A stretch of DNA of 64,000 bases from Oceanococcus sp964629015. Its GTDB lineage: Bacteria > Pseudomonadota > Gammaproteobacteria > Nevskiales > Oceanococcaceae. Below are positions 51,537 through 60,514 of this stretch, piece after piece (position 1 is the first letter of the stretch; each line of letters opens with the position of its first letter). Both the position numbers and the translations under genes were made by a program. The stretch lies in NCBI GenBank assembly GCA_964629015.1, contig CAZVMN010000004.1, forward strand, positions 62,001-126,000, written 5' to 3'. The notes under the pieces are model-generated. The model saw nothing but the letters and a program-made list of their open reading frames with translations, was not told the origin of the DNA and made no database searches.

Positions 51537-54110
51537 TTATGCGTCGCCGCTGGCGTCGCCCTCGCCCGTTTCAGCGGACTCGTCGTCGTCACCGCCATCG
51601 GCCAGATCAGCCGCAATGCGATCCAGACCCACGAGCTGGCTGTCACGCAGAGAGATCAACTTGACCCCTTGCGTGTTGCGGCTCAGTACGGAGATTTCAT
51701 TGACGCGCGTCCGCACCAGCTGACCGCTGTTCGCAATCAGCATGATTTCGTCGTCTTCGCTGACTTGCACCGCGCCGATCAACTCGCCGGTCTTGTCACT
51801 CTTCTTGAGCGCGAGTACGCCTTGCGTACCACGACCACGCAAGGGGTAATCGTCAATCGGCGTCCGCTTGCCGTAGCCGTTTTCACTGACGGTGAGGATG
51901 TCGCCGTCGTTGTTGATGATCAGCGCCATAACCTGATCTTCGCCGATCAACCTGATGCCGCGTACACCCAGGGCGGTACGCCCCATGGCGCGCACCTGAT
52001 CTTCACGGAAGCGCACCACTTTGCCTTGACGCGAGAACAACATGATGTCGCAACCGCCATCGGTAATACCGACATTGACCAGTGCATCATCAGCACGCAA
52101 ATCCAAGGCGATCAAGCCCACGCTGCGCGGGCGTGAGAACTGCTCCAATGGCACCTTCTTGACCGTACCGCGACGCGTGGCCATGAAGATAAATTTGTCT
52201 TCGGGGTAATCCTTGACCGGCAGAATCGCGCTGATGCGCTCACCGTTTTCCAACGGCAGCAGATTCACAATCGGACGACCGCGTGCCTCTCGACTGCCGC
52301 GCGGCAAACGATAGACCTTGATCCAGTACACCTTGCCCAGAGACGAGAAGCACAGCAGCGTGTCATGGGTGTGCGTGACCCACAAACGATCAACGAAGTC
52401 CTCGTCCTTGGTCTTGGCGGCACTGCGCCCGACACCGCCGCGTTTCTGGGCCTGGTAGGCCTCCAGCGGTTGAGCTTTGATGTAGCCTTCGTGAGACAGG
52501 GTCACGACCATGTCTTCCGGCGTGATCAGATCCTCAACTTCGAGATCTTCCTGCGTCGCGACAATTTCAGTGCGGCGAGCGTCACCGAAGGCATCGCGGG
52601 ATTCCACCAACTCATCACGAATCACTTCGAGCAGGCGCTCACGGCTTCCCAGAATTTCCAGATAGCCGGCGATTTGCTCCAACAACGTGTTGAACTCATC
52701 GCGCAGCTTGTCCTGCTCCAGGCCGGTCAGGCGATGCAGACGCAGCTCCAGAATAGCTTGAGCCTGGGCTTCGCTGAGGTGATAACCGTCGTCCTTGAAG
52801 CCGTACTCGGGATGCTGCTCGGCTTCTGCGCCGGTACGTTCCAGCAGCGCGCCGACTTCGCCCGGCGGCCAAGCCCGAGCCATCAGGCCAGCCTTGGCTT
52901 CGGCCGGCGACGGCGCAGCTTTGATCAACGCGATGATGTCGTCGATGTTGGCCAGCGCAACAGTGAGGCCTTCCAGAATGTGAGCGCGTTCGCGTGCCTT
53001 GCGCAGCAGGTACCGGGTCCGACGTGTCACAACCTCGCGGCGGTGACGCAAGAACGCTTCTAGCACCTGCTTGAGGTTCATCAAACGCGGCTGACCACCG
53101 TCCAGCGCCACCATGTTGATGCCAAACACCGACTGCAACTGGGTTTGCTGGTAAAGATTGTTGAGCACCACATCGCTGTTTTCACCGCGACGCAGTTCGA
53201 TCACCACGCGGTAACCGTCCTTGTCCGACTCATCACGAATTTCTGTGATGCCTTCGATCTTCTTCTCTTTGACCAACTCGGCGATGTGCTTGATCAGCTT
53301 GGCTTTGTTGACCTGGAAAGGCAGTTCCGTAACAACAATCGCCTCGCGCCCCCTGTCGAACTCTTCGAACTCAGCGCGGGCCCGCATGTAGATGCGTCCG
53401 CGCCCGGTGCGATAGGCCTGGAGAATTCCTGCCGCGCCGTTGATGATGCCGGCGGTGGGGAAATCCGGCCCTGGCAGACGCTCCATCAACTCATCGATAT
53501 CCGCTTCCGGATTCTCGATCAGCAGCAGACACGCATCAATAACTTCGCTGAGGTTGTGCGGCGGAATGTTGGTCGCCATGCCCACCGCGATCCCGGTGCT
53601 GCCATTGATCAGCAGATTGGGCAAACGTGTGGGCATGACCGTCGGTTCAAATTCCGACTCGTCATAGTTGGGCGTGAAATTGACGGTGTCTTTGTCAATA
53701 TCCGCCAGCAGCTCATGGGCGAGCTTGGACATGCGCACTTCGGTGTAACGCATGGCTGCTGGTGAGTCGCCATCGATCGAGCCGAAGTTGCCCTGGCCAT
53801 CGACCAGCATGTAGCGCAAGGAGAAATCCTGGGCCATACGCACGATGGTGTCGTAGACCGCCGAATCGCCGTGCGGGTGATACTTACCGATCACATCACC
53901 GACGACACGGGCCGATTTCTTGTAAGGCTTGTTGTAGTCGTTGCCGAGTTCACGCATCGCGTGCAACACGCGGCGGTGGACTGGCTTGAGACCATCGCGC
54001 ACATCCGGTAACGCGCGGCCCACAATCACGCTCATCGCGTAATCCAGGTAGGACTGCCGCATCTCGTCTTCGAGATTGATCGGCAACACTTCCTTGGCAA
54101 ATTCGCTCAT
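51537..54110 (-). CDS. gyrA: DNA gyrase subunit A
   Basis: An 857-residue type II topoisomerase subunit. The catalytic tyrosine is Tyr122 in MRYTEVRM; residues Ser83 and Asp87 of the quinolone-resistance region are the sensitive type (GDSAVYD), with AQDF where E. coli has AQPF. The GyrA box QKRGGVGR is in the C-terminal wrapping domain, and the tail is acidic. ATG 54110 has AGGG upstream; a longer frame to 54143 is not supported. Confidence 0.98.
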   Translation of the reverse strand: MSEFAKEVLPINLEDEMRQSYLDYAMSVIVGRALPDVRDGLKPVHRRVLHAMRELGNDYNKPYKKSARVVGDVIGKYHPHGDSAVYDTIVRMAQDFSLRYMLVDGQGNFGSIDGDSPAAMRYTEVRMSKLAHELLADIDKDTVNFTPNYDESEFEPTVMPTRLPNLLINGSTGIAVGMATNIPPHNLSEVIDACLLLIENPEADIDELMERLPGPDFPTAGIINGAAGILQAYRTGRGRIYMRARAEFEEFDRGREAIVVTELPFQVNKAKLIKHIAELVKEKKIEGITEIRDESDKDGYRVVIELRRGENSDVVLNNLYQQTQLQSVFGINMVALDGGQPRLMNLKQVLEAFLRHRREVVTRRTRYLLRKARERAHILEGLTVALANIDDIIALIKAAPSPAEAKAGLMARAWPPGEVGALLERTGAEAEQHPEYGFKDDGYHLSEAQAQAILELRLHRLTGLEQDKLRDEFNTLLEQIAGYLEILGSRERLLEVIRDELVESRDAFGDARRTEIVATQEDLEVEDLITPEDMVVTLSHEGYIKAQPLEAYQAQKRGGVGRSAAKTKDEDFVDRLWVTHTHDTLLCFSSLGKVYWIKVYRLPRGSREARGRPIVNLLPLENGERISAILPVKDYPEDKFIFMATRRGTVKKVPLEQFSRPRSVGLIALDLRADDALVNVGITDGGCDIMLFSRQGKVVRFREDQVRAMGRTALGVRGIRLIGEDQVMALIINNDGDILTVSENGYGKRTPIDDYPLRGRGTQGVLALKKSDKTGELIGAVQVSEDDEIMLIANSGQLVRTRVNEISVLSRNTQGVKLISLRDSQLVGLDRIAADLADGGDDDESAETGEGDASGDA

Positions 54111-54328
54111 GCTCACCCTTGTCTGGCCATTCAAAAACGGCACTGCGGCGGCCGCTTAGCGGCGCTCTCCCCCGCTGCGCACAACAGGCTTGAAAAAAGA
54201 GCCAATTCTACCATGCGGGCGCCCTTCCGGCGCGTCTCGCGGACCAATTCCACGCACAGCCCCAAGACTTGGCGCAAGTGCGCTTTACGGATGGGTACAA
54301 TGCGCGTGCATTTGTTACGGCCCCGTCG

Positions 54329-55654
54329 ATGTCGCGCCCCACTCCCGATCTACTCATCAGCCCAAAATGGCTGATTCCGGTCGTGCCGCATGGCACGGTA
54401 CTGGAGAACCACAGCCTGCTCATCGGTGGCGGCCGCATACTCGATATCCTGCCGACAGGGGCACAGTCGTTTCCCGAGCTGCGCCACATTGAGCTGCCCC
54501 AGCATGCGCTGATTCCCGGGCTCATCAATATGCACACGCATGCCGCGATGAACCTGATGCGCGGGATCGCTGACGATCTGCCCCTGATGGAATGGCTGGA
54601 GCAACACATCTGGCCGCTGGAAGGCCGTTTCGTCGATGAGCACTTCTGTCGTATCGGCGCTCGCCACGCGATTGCTGAAATGCTGCGTGGCGGAGTGACC
54701 TGCTTCAACGATATGTATTTCTTCCCGGAAGCCACCGCAGCCGAAGCGTCGGCTGCGGGCATGCGCGCCCAGGTTGGCATGATGTTGATCGACTTCCCCA
54801 CCGCCTATGGCCAGGGCCCAGAAGACTATTTCCACAAAGGCTTGGCGCTGCATGACGCGTGGCAGGGCGACAGTCTGATCAGCACATGCTTCGCGCCACA
54901 CGCGCCGTATACCGTGGGCGACGATGCGCTCAAACGCTGCCGCGTGCTGGCTGACGAGCTCGGTGTCGGCATCCACATGCACGTGCATGAAACCGCCCAC
55001 GAGGTGAGTAGTGCGGCCGAGGCCAATGGCTTGCGTCCACTCCAGCGGCTGGAGCAACTGGGGCTGGTCAACAATCGCTTGCTCGCCGTGCACATGACGC
55101 AGCTCAGCGACGCAGACATCGCGACCATCGCCGATGCTGGCGCCCACGTGGTGCATTGCCCGGAATCCAATCTCAAACTGGCCAGCGGATTTTGCCCGGT
55201 CGACAAACTGGTTCGCGCTGGCGTCAATGTAACGCTGGGCACCGACGGGGCGGCCAGCAACAACGACCTCGACATCCTCGGCGAAATGCGCACTGCGGCG
55301 TTACTCGGCAAAGCCGTGGCACAACGTGCAGATGCCCTGCCCGCCGCCGACGCGCTGGCCATGGCCACAATCAATGCAGCCCGCGCCTTGGGTCGCGACG
55401 ATATCGGCTCGTTGGAGCCGGGCAAATGGGCCGATCTTTGCGCCATCGACCTCTCTGGCCTGGAGCAGCAACCGCTGTATGACCCGATCTCGCAGATTGT
55501 CTACGCCAGCAACCGCAATCAGATCACCCACACCTGGGTTGCCGGTCGAGCCCTGATGCGCGATCGCAAGCTCACCACCATTGACCAAGCGGATCTGGCC
55601 GAACAAGTGGCCCAATACCGCAACAAAATTGCCGGAGCACGCCATGAGCAGTGA
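54329..55654 (+). CDS. mtaD: TRZ/ATZ-family amidohydrolase, 5'-methylthioadenosine/SAH deaminase-like
   Basis: A 441-residue zinc amidohydrolase. Metal motif HTHAAMNLMRG near 68-78, then HMHVHETAHE, and LGTDGAASNNDLD with the catalytic Asp are visible. Family members at this position, before ubiG, are annotated as MtaD, deaminating methylthioadenosine or S-adenosylhomocysteine. The pairing with a SAM-dependent methyltransferase makes sense because SAH is its by-product. It overlaps ubiG by 11 bases. Confidence 0.9.
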   Translation: MSRPTPDLLISPKWLIPVVPHGTVLENHSLLIGGGRILDILPTGAQSFPELRHIELPQHALIPGLINMHTHAAMNLMRGIADDLPLMEWLEQHIWPLEGRFVDEHFCRIGARHAIAEMLRGGVTCFNDMYFFPEATAAEASAAGMRAQVGMMLIDFPTAYGQGPEDYFHKGLALHDAWQGDSLISTCFAPHAPYTVGDDALKRCRVLADELGVGIHMHVHETAHEVSSAAEANGLRPLQRLEQLGLVNNRLLAVHMTQLSDADIATIADAGAHVVHCPESNLKLASGFCPVDKLVRAGVNVTLGTDGAASNNDLDILGEMRTAALLGKAVAQRADALPAADALAMATINAARALGRDDIGSLEPGKWADLCAIDLSGLEQQPLYDPISQIVYASNRNQITHTWVAGRALMRDRKLTTIDQADLAEQVAQYRNKIAGARHEQ

Positions 55655-56360
55655 CGCCACTCACAGCAATGCCGACCCCAGCGAGCTGCAACATTTCGGC
55701 GCGCTGGCCAAGCAATGGTGGGATACGCGGGGCCCGATGGGGCCGCTGCATGACATCAATCCTCTACGCCTGGCGTTCATCCAGCGCTTCGAAGTGCTGG
55801 ACGGACTCAAAGCGCTGGATGTGGGTTGTGGCGGCGGCATCCTCAGCGAGTCGCTGGCTCGCGCCGGCGCCGACACCTGCGGCATCGATCTTGCGCACGA
55901 ATCCATCCAGGTTGCGCGCCAACACGCCGCCGACCAAGGCGTGAGCATCGAGTATCTGGAAATCGCCGCAGAGGATCTGGCCGAACAGCGGGCGGGACAG
56001 TTCGATGTCATCACCTGCATGGAGATGCTGGAACATGTGCCAGATCCGCTATCCGTCATCCAAGCCTGTGAACGGTTGCTCAAACCCTGCGGACGGCTGT
56101 ATCTGTCCACCATCAATCGCAACCCCAAGGCCTTTGCCCTGGCCATCGTTGGCGCAGAGCACGTGCTCAACCTGATTCCCAAAGGCACCCACGAATACGC
56201 CAAATTCATCAAACCGTCGGAGCTGGCGACCTGGTGCCGCCAATGCGGCTTGGACAGTGGCGCCACCGAAGGCATGACCTACAACCCTTTGACCCGCACC
56301 CATCGCCTGAGCCGCGATGTCTCCGTCAACTACCTGATGCGCGCCGTAAAGCCCATCTGA
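55644..56360 (+). CDS. ubiG: Ubiquinone biosynthesis O-methyltransferase
   Basis: A 238-residue SAM methyltransferase performing both O-methylations of ubiquinone synthesis. SAM motif ALDVGCGGGILSESLA is at about 56-71, preceded by the typical HFGALAKQWWDTRGPMGPLH start. It follows mtaD with overlap and is followed 13 bases later by yciK. The phosphatase gene (mupP/gph) that commonly lies between ubiG and yciK in pseudomonads is absent here. Confidence 0.96.
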   Translation: MSSDATHSNADPSELQHFGALAKQWWDTRGPMGPLHDINPLRLAFIQRFEVLDGLKALDVGCGGGILSESLARAGADTCGIDLAHESIQVARQHAADQGVSIEYLEIAAEDLAEQRAGQFDVITCMEMLEHVPDPLSVIQACERLLKPCGRLYLSTINRNPKAFALAIVGAEHVLNLIPKGTHEYAKFIKPSELATWCRQCGLDSGATEGMTYNPLTRTHRLSRDVSVNYLMRAVKPI

Positions 56361-56373
56361 GACCCGATCCACG

Positions 56374-57084
56374 ATGCAAACCCCCTCCGTTCTGGCCGGC
56401 CGAAAAATTCTCATAACCGGCGCGACCGGCGTCCTCGGCCGCGCCCTGTCCATCGATCTGGCGCGCCTAGGCGCAGAGTTGATCCTGCTAAGCCGACGCA
56501 AGAACCGCCTGGAAGAGCTGGATGACGCCATCGCGCAAGCCGGTGGCACAACGCCTACCCTGGTTGAGCTCGACTTCCTGCGCGCCGACGAGATCCTTTA
56601 CCAAGAACTCGCGGGCGCACTGGCACAGGAATACGCCAGCGATGGTCTCGACGGCGTGATTCTCGCCTCCGGCCTGCACACCGGCCTGCATCCGCTGGAA
56701 CATCTCAGCATCAAAGATTGGCGCAAGATCTTCGACGTCAACCTGAATGGCCCGTTTCTGCTCATCCATCAAATTCTTCCGCTGCTCAAACAAGCGCGCG
56801 GCCATCTGATCGGAATCACAGCGCCGCACGACAATATCGATCACGCCTTTTGGGGCGCGTATGGTGCGAGCAAAGCGGCGCTGGACACGATGCTGGCCGG
56901 CTGTGGGCAAGAAAACGAAAAGACCATGACGGTGACGCGTTTCGTGCCATCTCCCATGCCCAGCCCGATTCGCGGCGCGGTCTACCCAGGAGAAATGCTG
57001 GACAGTCTGCCTCCAGTGCAAAACAATGTGGACCAGATCGTGGCTCTGCTGGAGCGCTCGCTCGGCGCTTCTGAGATGGTTTAG
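56374..57084 (+). CDS. yciK: YciK-like short-chain dehydrogenase
   Basis: A 236-residue SDR with TGATGVLGRAL near 15-25 and YGASK as the catalytic pair (about 166-170). The overall pattern and position after ubiG match YciK, an SDR of unknown substrate. The conserved catalytic serine region reads LIGITAPHDNI, where the usual SSS is reduced to T, so activity is less certain. Confidence 0.85.
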   Translation: MQTPSVLAGRKILITGATGVLGRALSIDLARLGAELILLSRRKNRLEELDDAIAQAGGTTPTLVELDFLRADEILYQELAGALAQEYASDGLDGVILASGLHTGLHPLEHLSIKDWRKIFDVNLNGPFLLIHQILPLLKQARGHLIGITAPHDNIDHAFWGAYGASKAALDTMLAGCGQENEKTMTVTRFVPSPMPSPIRGAVYPGEMLDSLPPVQNNVDQIVALLERSLGASEMV

Positions 57085-57144
57085 CAAACAAACCGTCCAA
57101 CAGCGTGTAATCTTTAGCAAAATAAATCTGGTGGGGGGCCAGTT

Positions 57145-57828
57145 ATGTCGCTACGCGTACTAATGATCGACGACGATCCGGACATTCAGGATCTGCTATT
57201 TGCAGCACTGGATGAGGATACCTACATCCTGGATGCCGCAAGCGATGGCCCCAGCGGCTTAGCCCTGGCCACAGAAAACGAATACGACGCGATCATTCTC
57301 GACATCAACATGCCGGGCATGAACGGGTTCGAGCTGTGCAAGGAATTGCGCGACAACGCGCGCATTTCGACCCCCATCATGATGCTGACCTCGCGCGCTG
57401 ACGTGGAAGACCGAATCACCGGCTTGGATTACGGCGCCGATGATTATCTGGCCAAGCCCTTCGCAGTTGAGGAACTGGAAGCGCGCCTGCGCGCCATGAC
57501 GCGACGCGGTCGTCCGGTCCTGGGCAACAAAATGAGTGTCGGGGATCTGGAACTGGATCTGGAATCCAAGTCAGCCAGCCGCGGCGGCAAACACATCGCA
57601 CTGGCGCCGATTCACATCAAGATTCTGGCCATGCTGATGCGTGAATCCCCAAACCTGGTCAGCCGCGCCAAACTGGAAGCCGACATCTGGGGTGATGAAC
57701 CACCGGATTCCGACGCGCTGCGTGCGCACATCTACGCCTTGCGCACAGCTATCGACAAACCGTTCGACAACAAACTGCTGCACACCGTGCCCAAGTTGGG
57801 TTATCGCTTGGCCCTGCAAGCCGACTGA
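57145..57828 (+). CDS. OmpR-type response regulator (orphan)
   Basis: A 227-residue regulator with receiver domain (acidic pocket IDDDPD near 8-13, Asp53 in LDINMPGMNG, Lys in AKPFAVEEL) and a winged-helix output domain ending in HTVPKLGYRL. No histidine kinase gene lies next to it, so the partner is unknown. The leader has a G-rich ribosome site (GGTGGGGGG) seven bases before the ATG. Confidence 0.93.
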   Translation: MSLRVLMIDDDPDIQDLLFAALDEDTYILDAASDGPSGLALATENEYDAIILDINMPGMNGFELCKELRDNARISTPIMMLTSRADVEDRITGLDYGADDYLAKPFAVEELEARLRAMTRRGRPVLGNKMSVGDLELDLESKSASRGGKHIALAPIHIKILAMLMRESPNLVSRAKLEADIWGDEPPDSDALRAHIYALRTAIDKPFDNKLLHTVPKLGYRLALQAD

Positions 57829-57854
57829 TTACAACCGGTCGAGCTTGGAGCTAT

Positions 57855-58766
57855 TCAGTCATCCAGCTCTGCGCTGTCCGGCATGCGACTGCCCTGAAAG
57901 CGCAGCAAACGCCCGAACAGACGATCGGGGTCCACCCCCATATCCTCGAATGAACCCGCGATAGGCTCCAGCATTCCGACCATGCCAGTGCGGGTCAGAT
58001 CGTACGCATCGTGGAAGCTGTCTTCGGAAAAGCCCAAATCAACAGCGTGATCACGGGATTTCTTGACGTGGGTCGCCTCGTCACGACGGATGTGTTTGAT
58101 CAAGCGGGCAAAGCCGCTGTGCTTGCGCACGTCAGCGGAACCCAACAAGGCGGTCAGCGAAATGCACACGCCGGAATCCAGGCCGGTAATCCGCGCGAAG
58201 TGGGTACCCAGATCACGACTCGCGACACGCATGAATAAACGTCGCGTGCGCCGACGAATCTGCGGCACATCGTCCGGCACTGGCAGATAGCCACGCGCCT
58301 GGTGGATCAACCAATTGTGCACGCGCTCTTCCGACTCAATCTCGCGCAAGGCGCGATGATTGAACGCGGTTTCCTCGGGGCTTAAGCGATTGCATTCGTG
58401 ATGGAAGATGTTGATCGCTGACTCTTCAGCGCACACCAACACAGCTAAGATGCGCGCCGCGGCTTCTTGCTGCTTCTCTGCAATGCCACCCAGCAAGCTC
58501 ATTTCGGTGGCCTGCGTGTCGCAGTAATCCGTCATCAGGGCCGCAGCACGCTCGCGCGAGCGCGGCTCCCAGGCCAATCCGGCAAGAATCGAGGCGGGGT
58601 CCTCCGCGGTGAGGTCAGGGTCAGGCACATCAAAGCAAAACGGGGTAATCCCCTGCGGCTGGCTCAGCGCTGCGGGCAAATGCGCCAAATCCGCATGAAT
58701 GTCTTCAGCCTCGGCTTGGATCGCCTGCAACTGCTCGTCAAAAGAGGCTTCGAAGTTTTCACTCAT
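57855..58766 (-). CDS. Ferritin-like (diiron-type) protein of unknown function
   Basis: A 303-residue, mostly helical protein. Candidate metal ligands are EES at 114-116, an ExxH in ESEERVH (Glu147, His150) and an ExxH in RRDEATH (Glu230, His233), the spacing of a four-helix diiron carboxylate protein. Similar layouts occur in AurF-like N-oxygenases and other ferritin-like oxidases, but I do not recognise the family firmly. It converges with the orphan regulator gene and lies downstream of a DUF374 acyltransferase on the same strand. Confidence 0.72.
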   Translation of the reverse strand: MSENFEASFDEQLQAIQAEAEDIHADLAHLPAALSQPQGITPFCFDVPDPDLTAEDPASILAGLAWEPRSRERAAALMTDYCDTQATEMSLLGGIAEKQQEAAARILAVLVCAEESAINIFHHECNRLSPEETAFNHRALREIESEERVHNWLIHQARGYLPVPDDVPQIRRRTRRLFMRVASRDLGTHFARITGLDSGVCISLTALLGSADVRKHSGFARLIKHIRRDEATHVKKSRDHAVDLGFSEDSFHDAYDLTRTGMVGMLEPIAGSFEDMGVDPDRLFGRLLRFQGSRMPDSAELDD

Positions 58767-58877
58767 AACAGATCGGGTTTCACTTGAAATTCAATTGAGT
58801 GCCAGCAGGCAACTCGTGGCCGTCTATGTTACGGAAAAGCACCTGGAAAATCAGGCACCGCACGGCTATGCCAGCGA

Positions 58878-59567
58878 TCAATCGAAGTGTTCGGCAATCT
58901 CGCCTATGCGCAGTAGCTCGTCCTCAACCTGTGCACGCAGGCGCTCACTTTCCGCCTCATCCGCGTCGCGCGGCACATGGATGGGATCGCCATACACATA
59001 ATGCAGCTGACCAAAGGGGTACGGCACGATCATCGCATCCCATGAGCTCAGCTCTTTGCGACGACTGGCTTGGTAGGTCATCGGAATGATCGGGGCGCCG
59101 GTCAAACGTGCCGCAGCAATCACACCGCCCTGCACTTTGTACTTCGGCCCACGCGGACCATCCGGTGTGATGCCCAGATCATGGCCCTTTTTCACCGCGC
59201 GGAGCATTTCCCGCAAGGCTTGAGCCCCCCCGCGACTGGAGGAGCCTCGAATGCATTGCACCCCCAGATTGTCCATCGCAGCGGCCGCGAGACTGCCGTC
59301 CCGCGAGGCGCTGGCCAAGGGAGAAAACACCCGACCGGGCGGGCGATGCGCGAGATACCCGAATGGCCCCAGTATGTTGCGGTTGTGCCACGCCACGATG
59401 ATGCAGGGTTTACCCGATTCGAATTGCCCCTTGAGCGCCTCAAGGTTGGTGTAACGCTTGCGGCTGGACGCATGGATGAAGCGCATCAGGCCCGACATCA
59501 GAGCAGCCAACACGCGTGTTTTGAAAGGGTATTTCTGAGCAGACACAGGGATTAATTCAAGAAACAA
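58878..59567 (-). CDS. DUF374 lysophospholipid-acyltransferase-like protein
   Basis: A 229-residue protein of the DUF374 branch of acyltransferases: IIVAWHNRNI holds the active-site His, CIRGSSSRGGAQALRE the substrate arginine, and ITPDGPRGPKYKV the family signature. Members resemble lipid A and phospholipid acyltransferases and are probably inner-membrane associated. Start choice is uncertain: TTG 59567 or GTG 59546; neither has a good ribosome site. Confidence 0.88.
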   Translation of the reverse strand: MFLELIPVSAQKYPFKTRVLAALMSGLMRFIHASSRKRYTNLEALKGQFESGKPCIIVAWHNRNILGPFGYLAHRPPGRVFSPLASASRDGSLAAAAMDNLGVQCIRGSSSRGGAQALREMLRAVKKGHDLGITPDGPRGPKYKVQGGVIAAARLTGAPIIPMTYQASRRKELSSWDAMIVPYPFGQLHYVYGDPIHVPRDADEAESERLRAQVEDELLRIGEIAEHFD

Positions 59568-59584
59568 GCCGGTATTTTGCCACC

Positions 59585-59616
59585 AAAAACAAAAAGCCCC
59601 CGCGTGGCGGGGGCTT
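59585..59616 (-). terminator. Rho-independent terminator of the porin gene
   Basis: AAGCCCCCGC pairs with GCGGGGGCTT around a 3-base loop; on the minus strand the stem is followed by TTTGTTTTT. It lies 24 bases after the porin stop. Confidence 0.93.
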
Positions 59617-59639
59617 AGAGCATCGGAAAACCGAGTCGC

Positions 59640-60383
59640 CTAGAAACGACCGGTCAAACCCAGAACGATGCGATCGTTAAAGTCCTGCATCTGATAGTCG
59701 ATCTGCACACTCAGTGTCGGAATCACAAACATACGCGCGTGCAAACCAATGTCTTCGTTAGAGTTGGACTGGTCGGTATCGGCATAGCTCACACCCAGGC
59801 TCAGATCGTTGTTGAGGTAGAAATCGCCACGCACCATGTACAGCACAGTGTCATTGACGTCATCAGCCTGACCAATCGAAGCCTCACCATTGAATGCGCT
59901 CTCCCCGCTCAGCGGACGCACCATTTTCGCGTTCAGGGAAATCGTGGAAATGTCGCCAAGCGACTCCTGGTCGTCATAGCTGGCGCTGAGCAAAACACCG
60001 TCCATGGGCAGAAAACCCAGCTCCAGGTGAATGTCATCCCCATCGGCACCACCGGCGTCAATGTTGGTGAAAGAGGCCGCTGCGTAGAAGTCTTCGACGA
60101 AAAACTCCCCGCCCACGCTCAAAGCATCAACATCGGCTTCGTCAGCCGTCGCATAGCCGATACCAATGTTGCTGGAACGACGCAGGAAACCCGCTTCGGC
60201 ACGCGGCACACCCTCATCATCGACTGACTGGAAATGATATTCCGCCTGTACGCCCAGAACCGAATCGTCCTGGTCATCAAGATCGGTGTATGAACCTGTG
60301 GCCTCTACCTGATAGGCGCTTGCAGAAGCGCAGGTCAGCGCCGCAACCACCCCAAACCCCACACCGCGAATCACATGCTTCAT
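59640..60383 (-). CDS. Small outer-membrane porin-like beta-barrel protein
   Basis: A 247-residue protein with signal peptide (GVVAALTCASASA) and a series of alternating strands ending in FNDRIVLGLTGRF, whose terminal Phe is the usual BAM recognition signal. It is acidic, with Asp-rich loops, and has the look of a Porin_7-type putative porin with about 12 strands. It is monocistronic: a promoter with a CRP-type box lies upstream and a strong terminator follows. Transported solutes are unknown. Confidence 0.82.
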   Translation of the reverse strand: MKHVIRGVGFGVVAALTCASASAYQVEATGSYTDLDDQDDSVLGVQAEYHFQSVDDEGVPRAEAGFLRRSSNIGIGYATADEADVDALSVGGEFFVEDFYAAASFTNIDAGGADGDDIHLELGFLPMDGVLLSASYDDQESLGDISTISLNAKMVRPLSGESAFNGEASIGQADDVNDTVLYMVRGDFYLNNDLSLGVSYADTDQSNSNEDIGLHARMFVIPTLSVQIDYQMQDFNDRIVLGLTGRF

Positions 60384-60442
60384 GGATTAAAACTCCCGTG
60401 CTGTATAGATTTTTTTGGATCAGGCTTGTGCCCGACTGCGCC

Positions 60443-60471
60443 AGAATAGTGCAGCTTGGGAATTAATGCAA
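60443..60471 (-). promoter_or_regulatory. Sigma-70-type promoter of the porin gene
   Basis: On the minus strand TTGCAT (60471-60466), exactly 17 bases, then TATTCT (60448-60443) form a plausible -35/-10 pair about 55 bases upstream of the start codon. The CRP-type box lies just beyond the -35. Confidence 0.62.
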
Positions 60472-60474
60472 AAC

Positions 60475-60490
60475 TGTGATATGCGTCACA
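60475..60490 (-). promoter_or_regulatory. CRP/Vfr-type binding site upstream of the porin gene
   Basis: TGTGA-N6-TCACA is matched exactly (60475-60479 and 60486-60490). It abuts the -35 hexamer, a position near -42 to -47 that suits class II activation. The regulator itself is not in the window. Confidence 0.65.
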
Positions 60491-60514
60491 AGTTATTCTT
60501 ATTATTGAAATAAT

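Noticed and set aside
54151..54163. GCCGC-TTA-GCGGC hairpin upstream of gyrA as a terminator
   Set aside because: The stem is only five base pairs with no T-run on either strand and lies upstream, not downstream, of gyrA.
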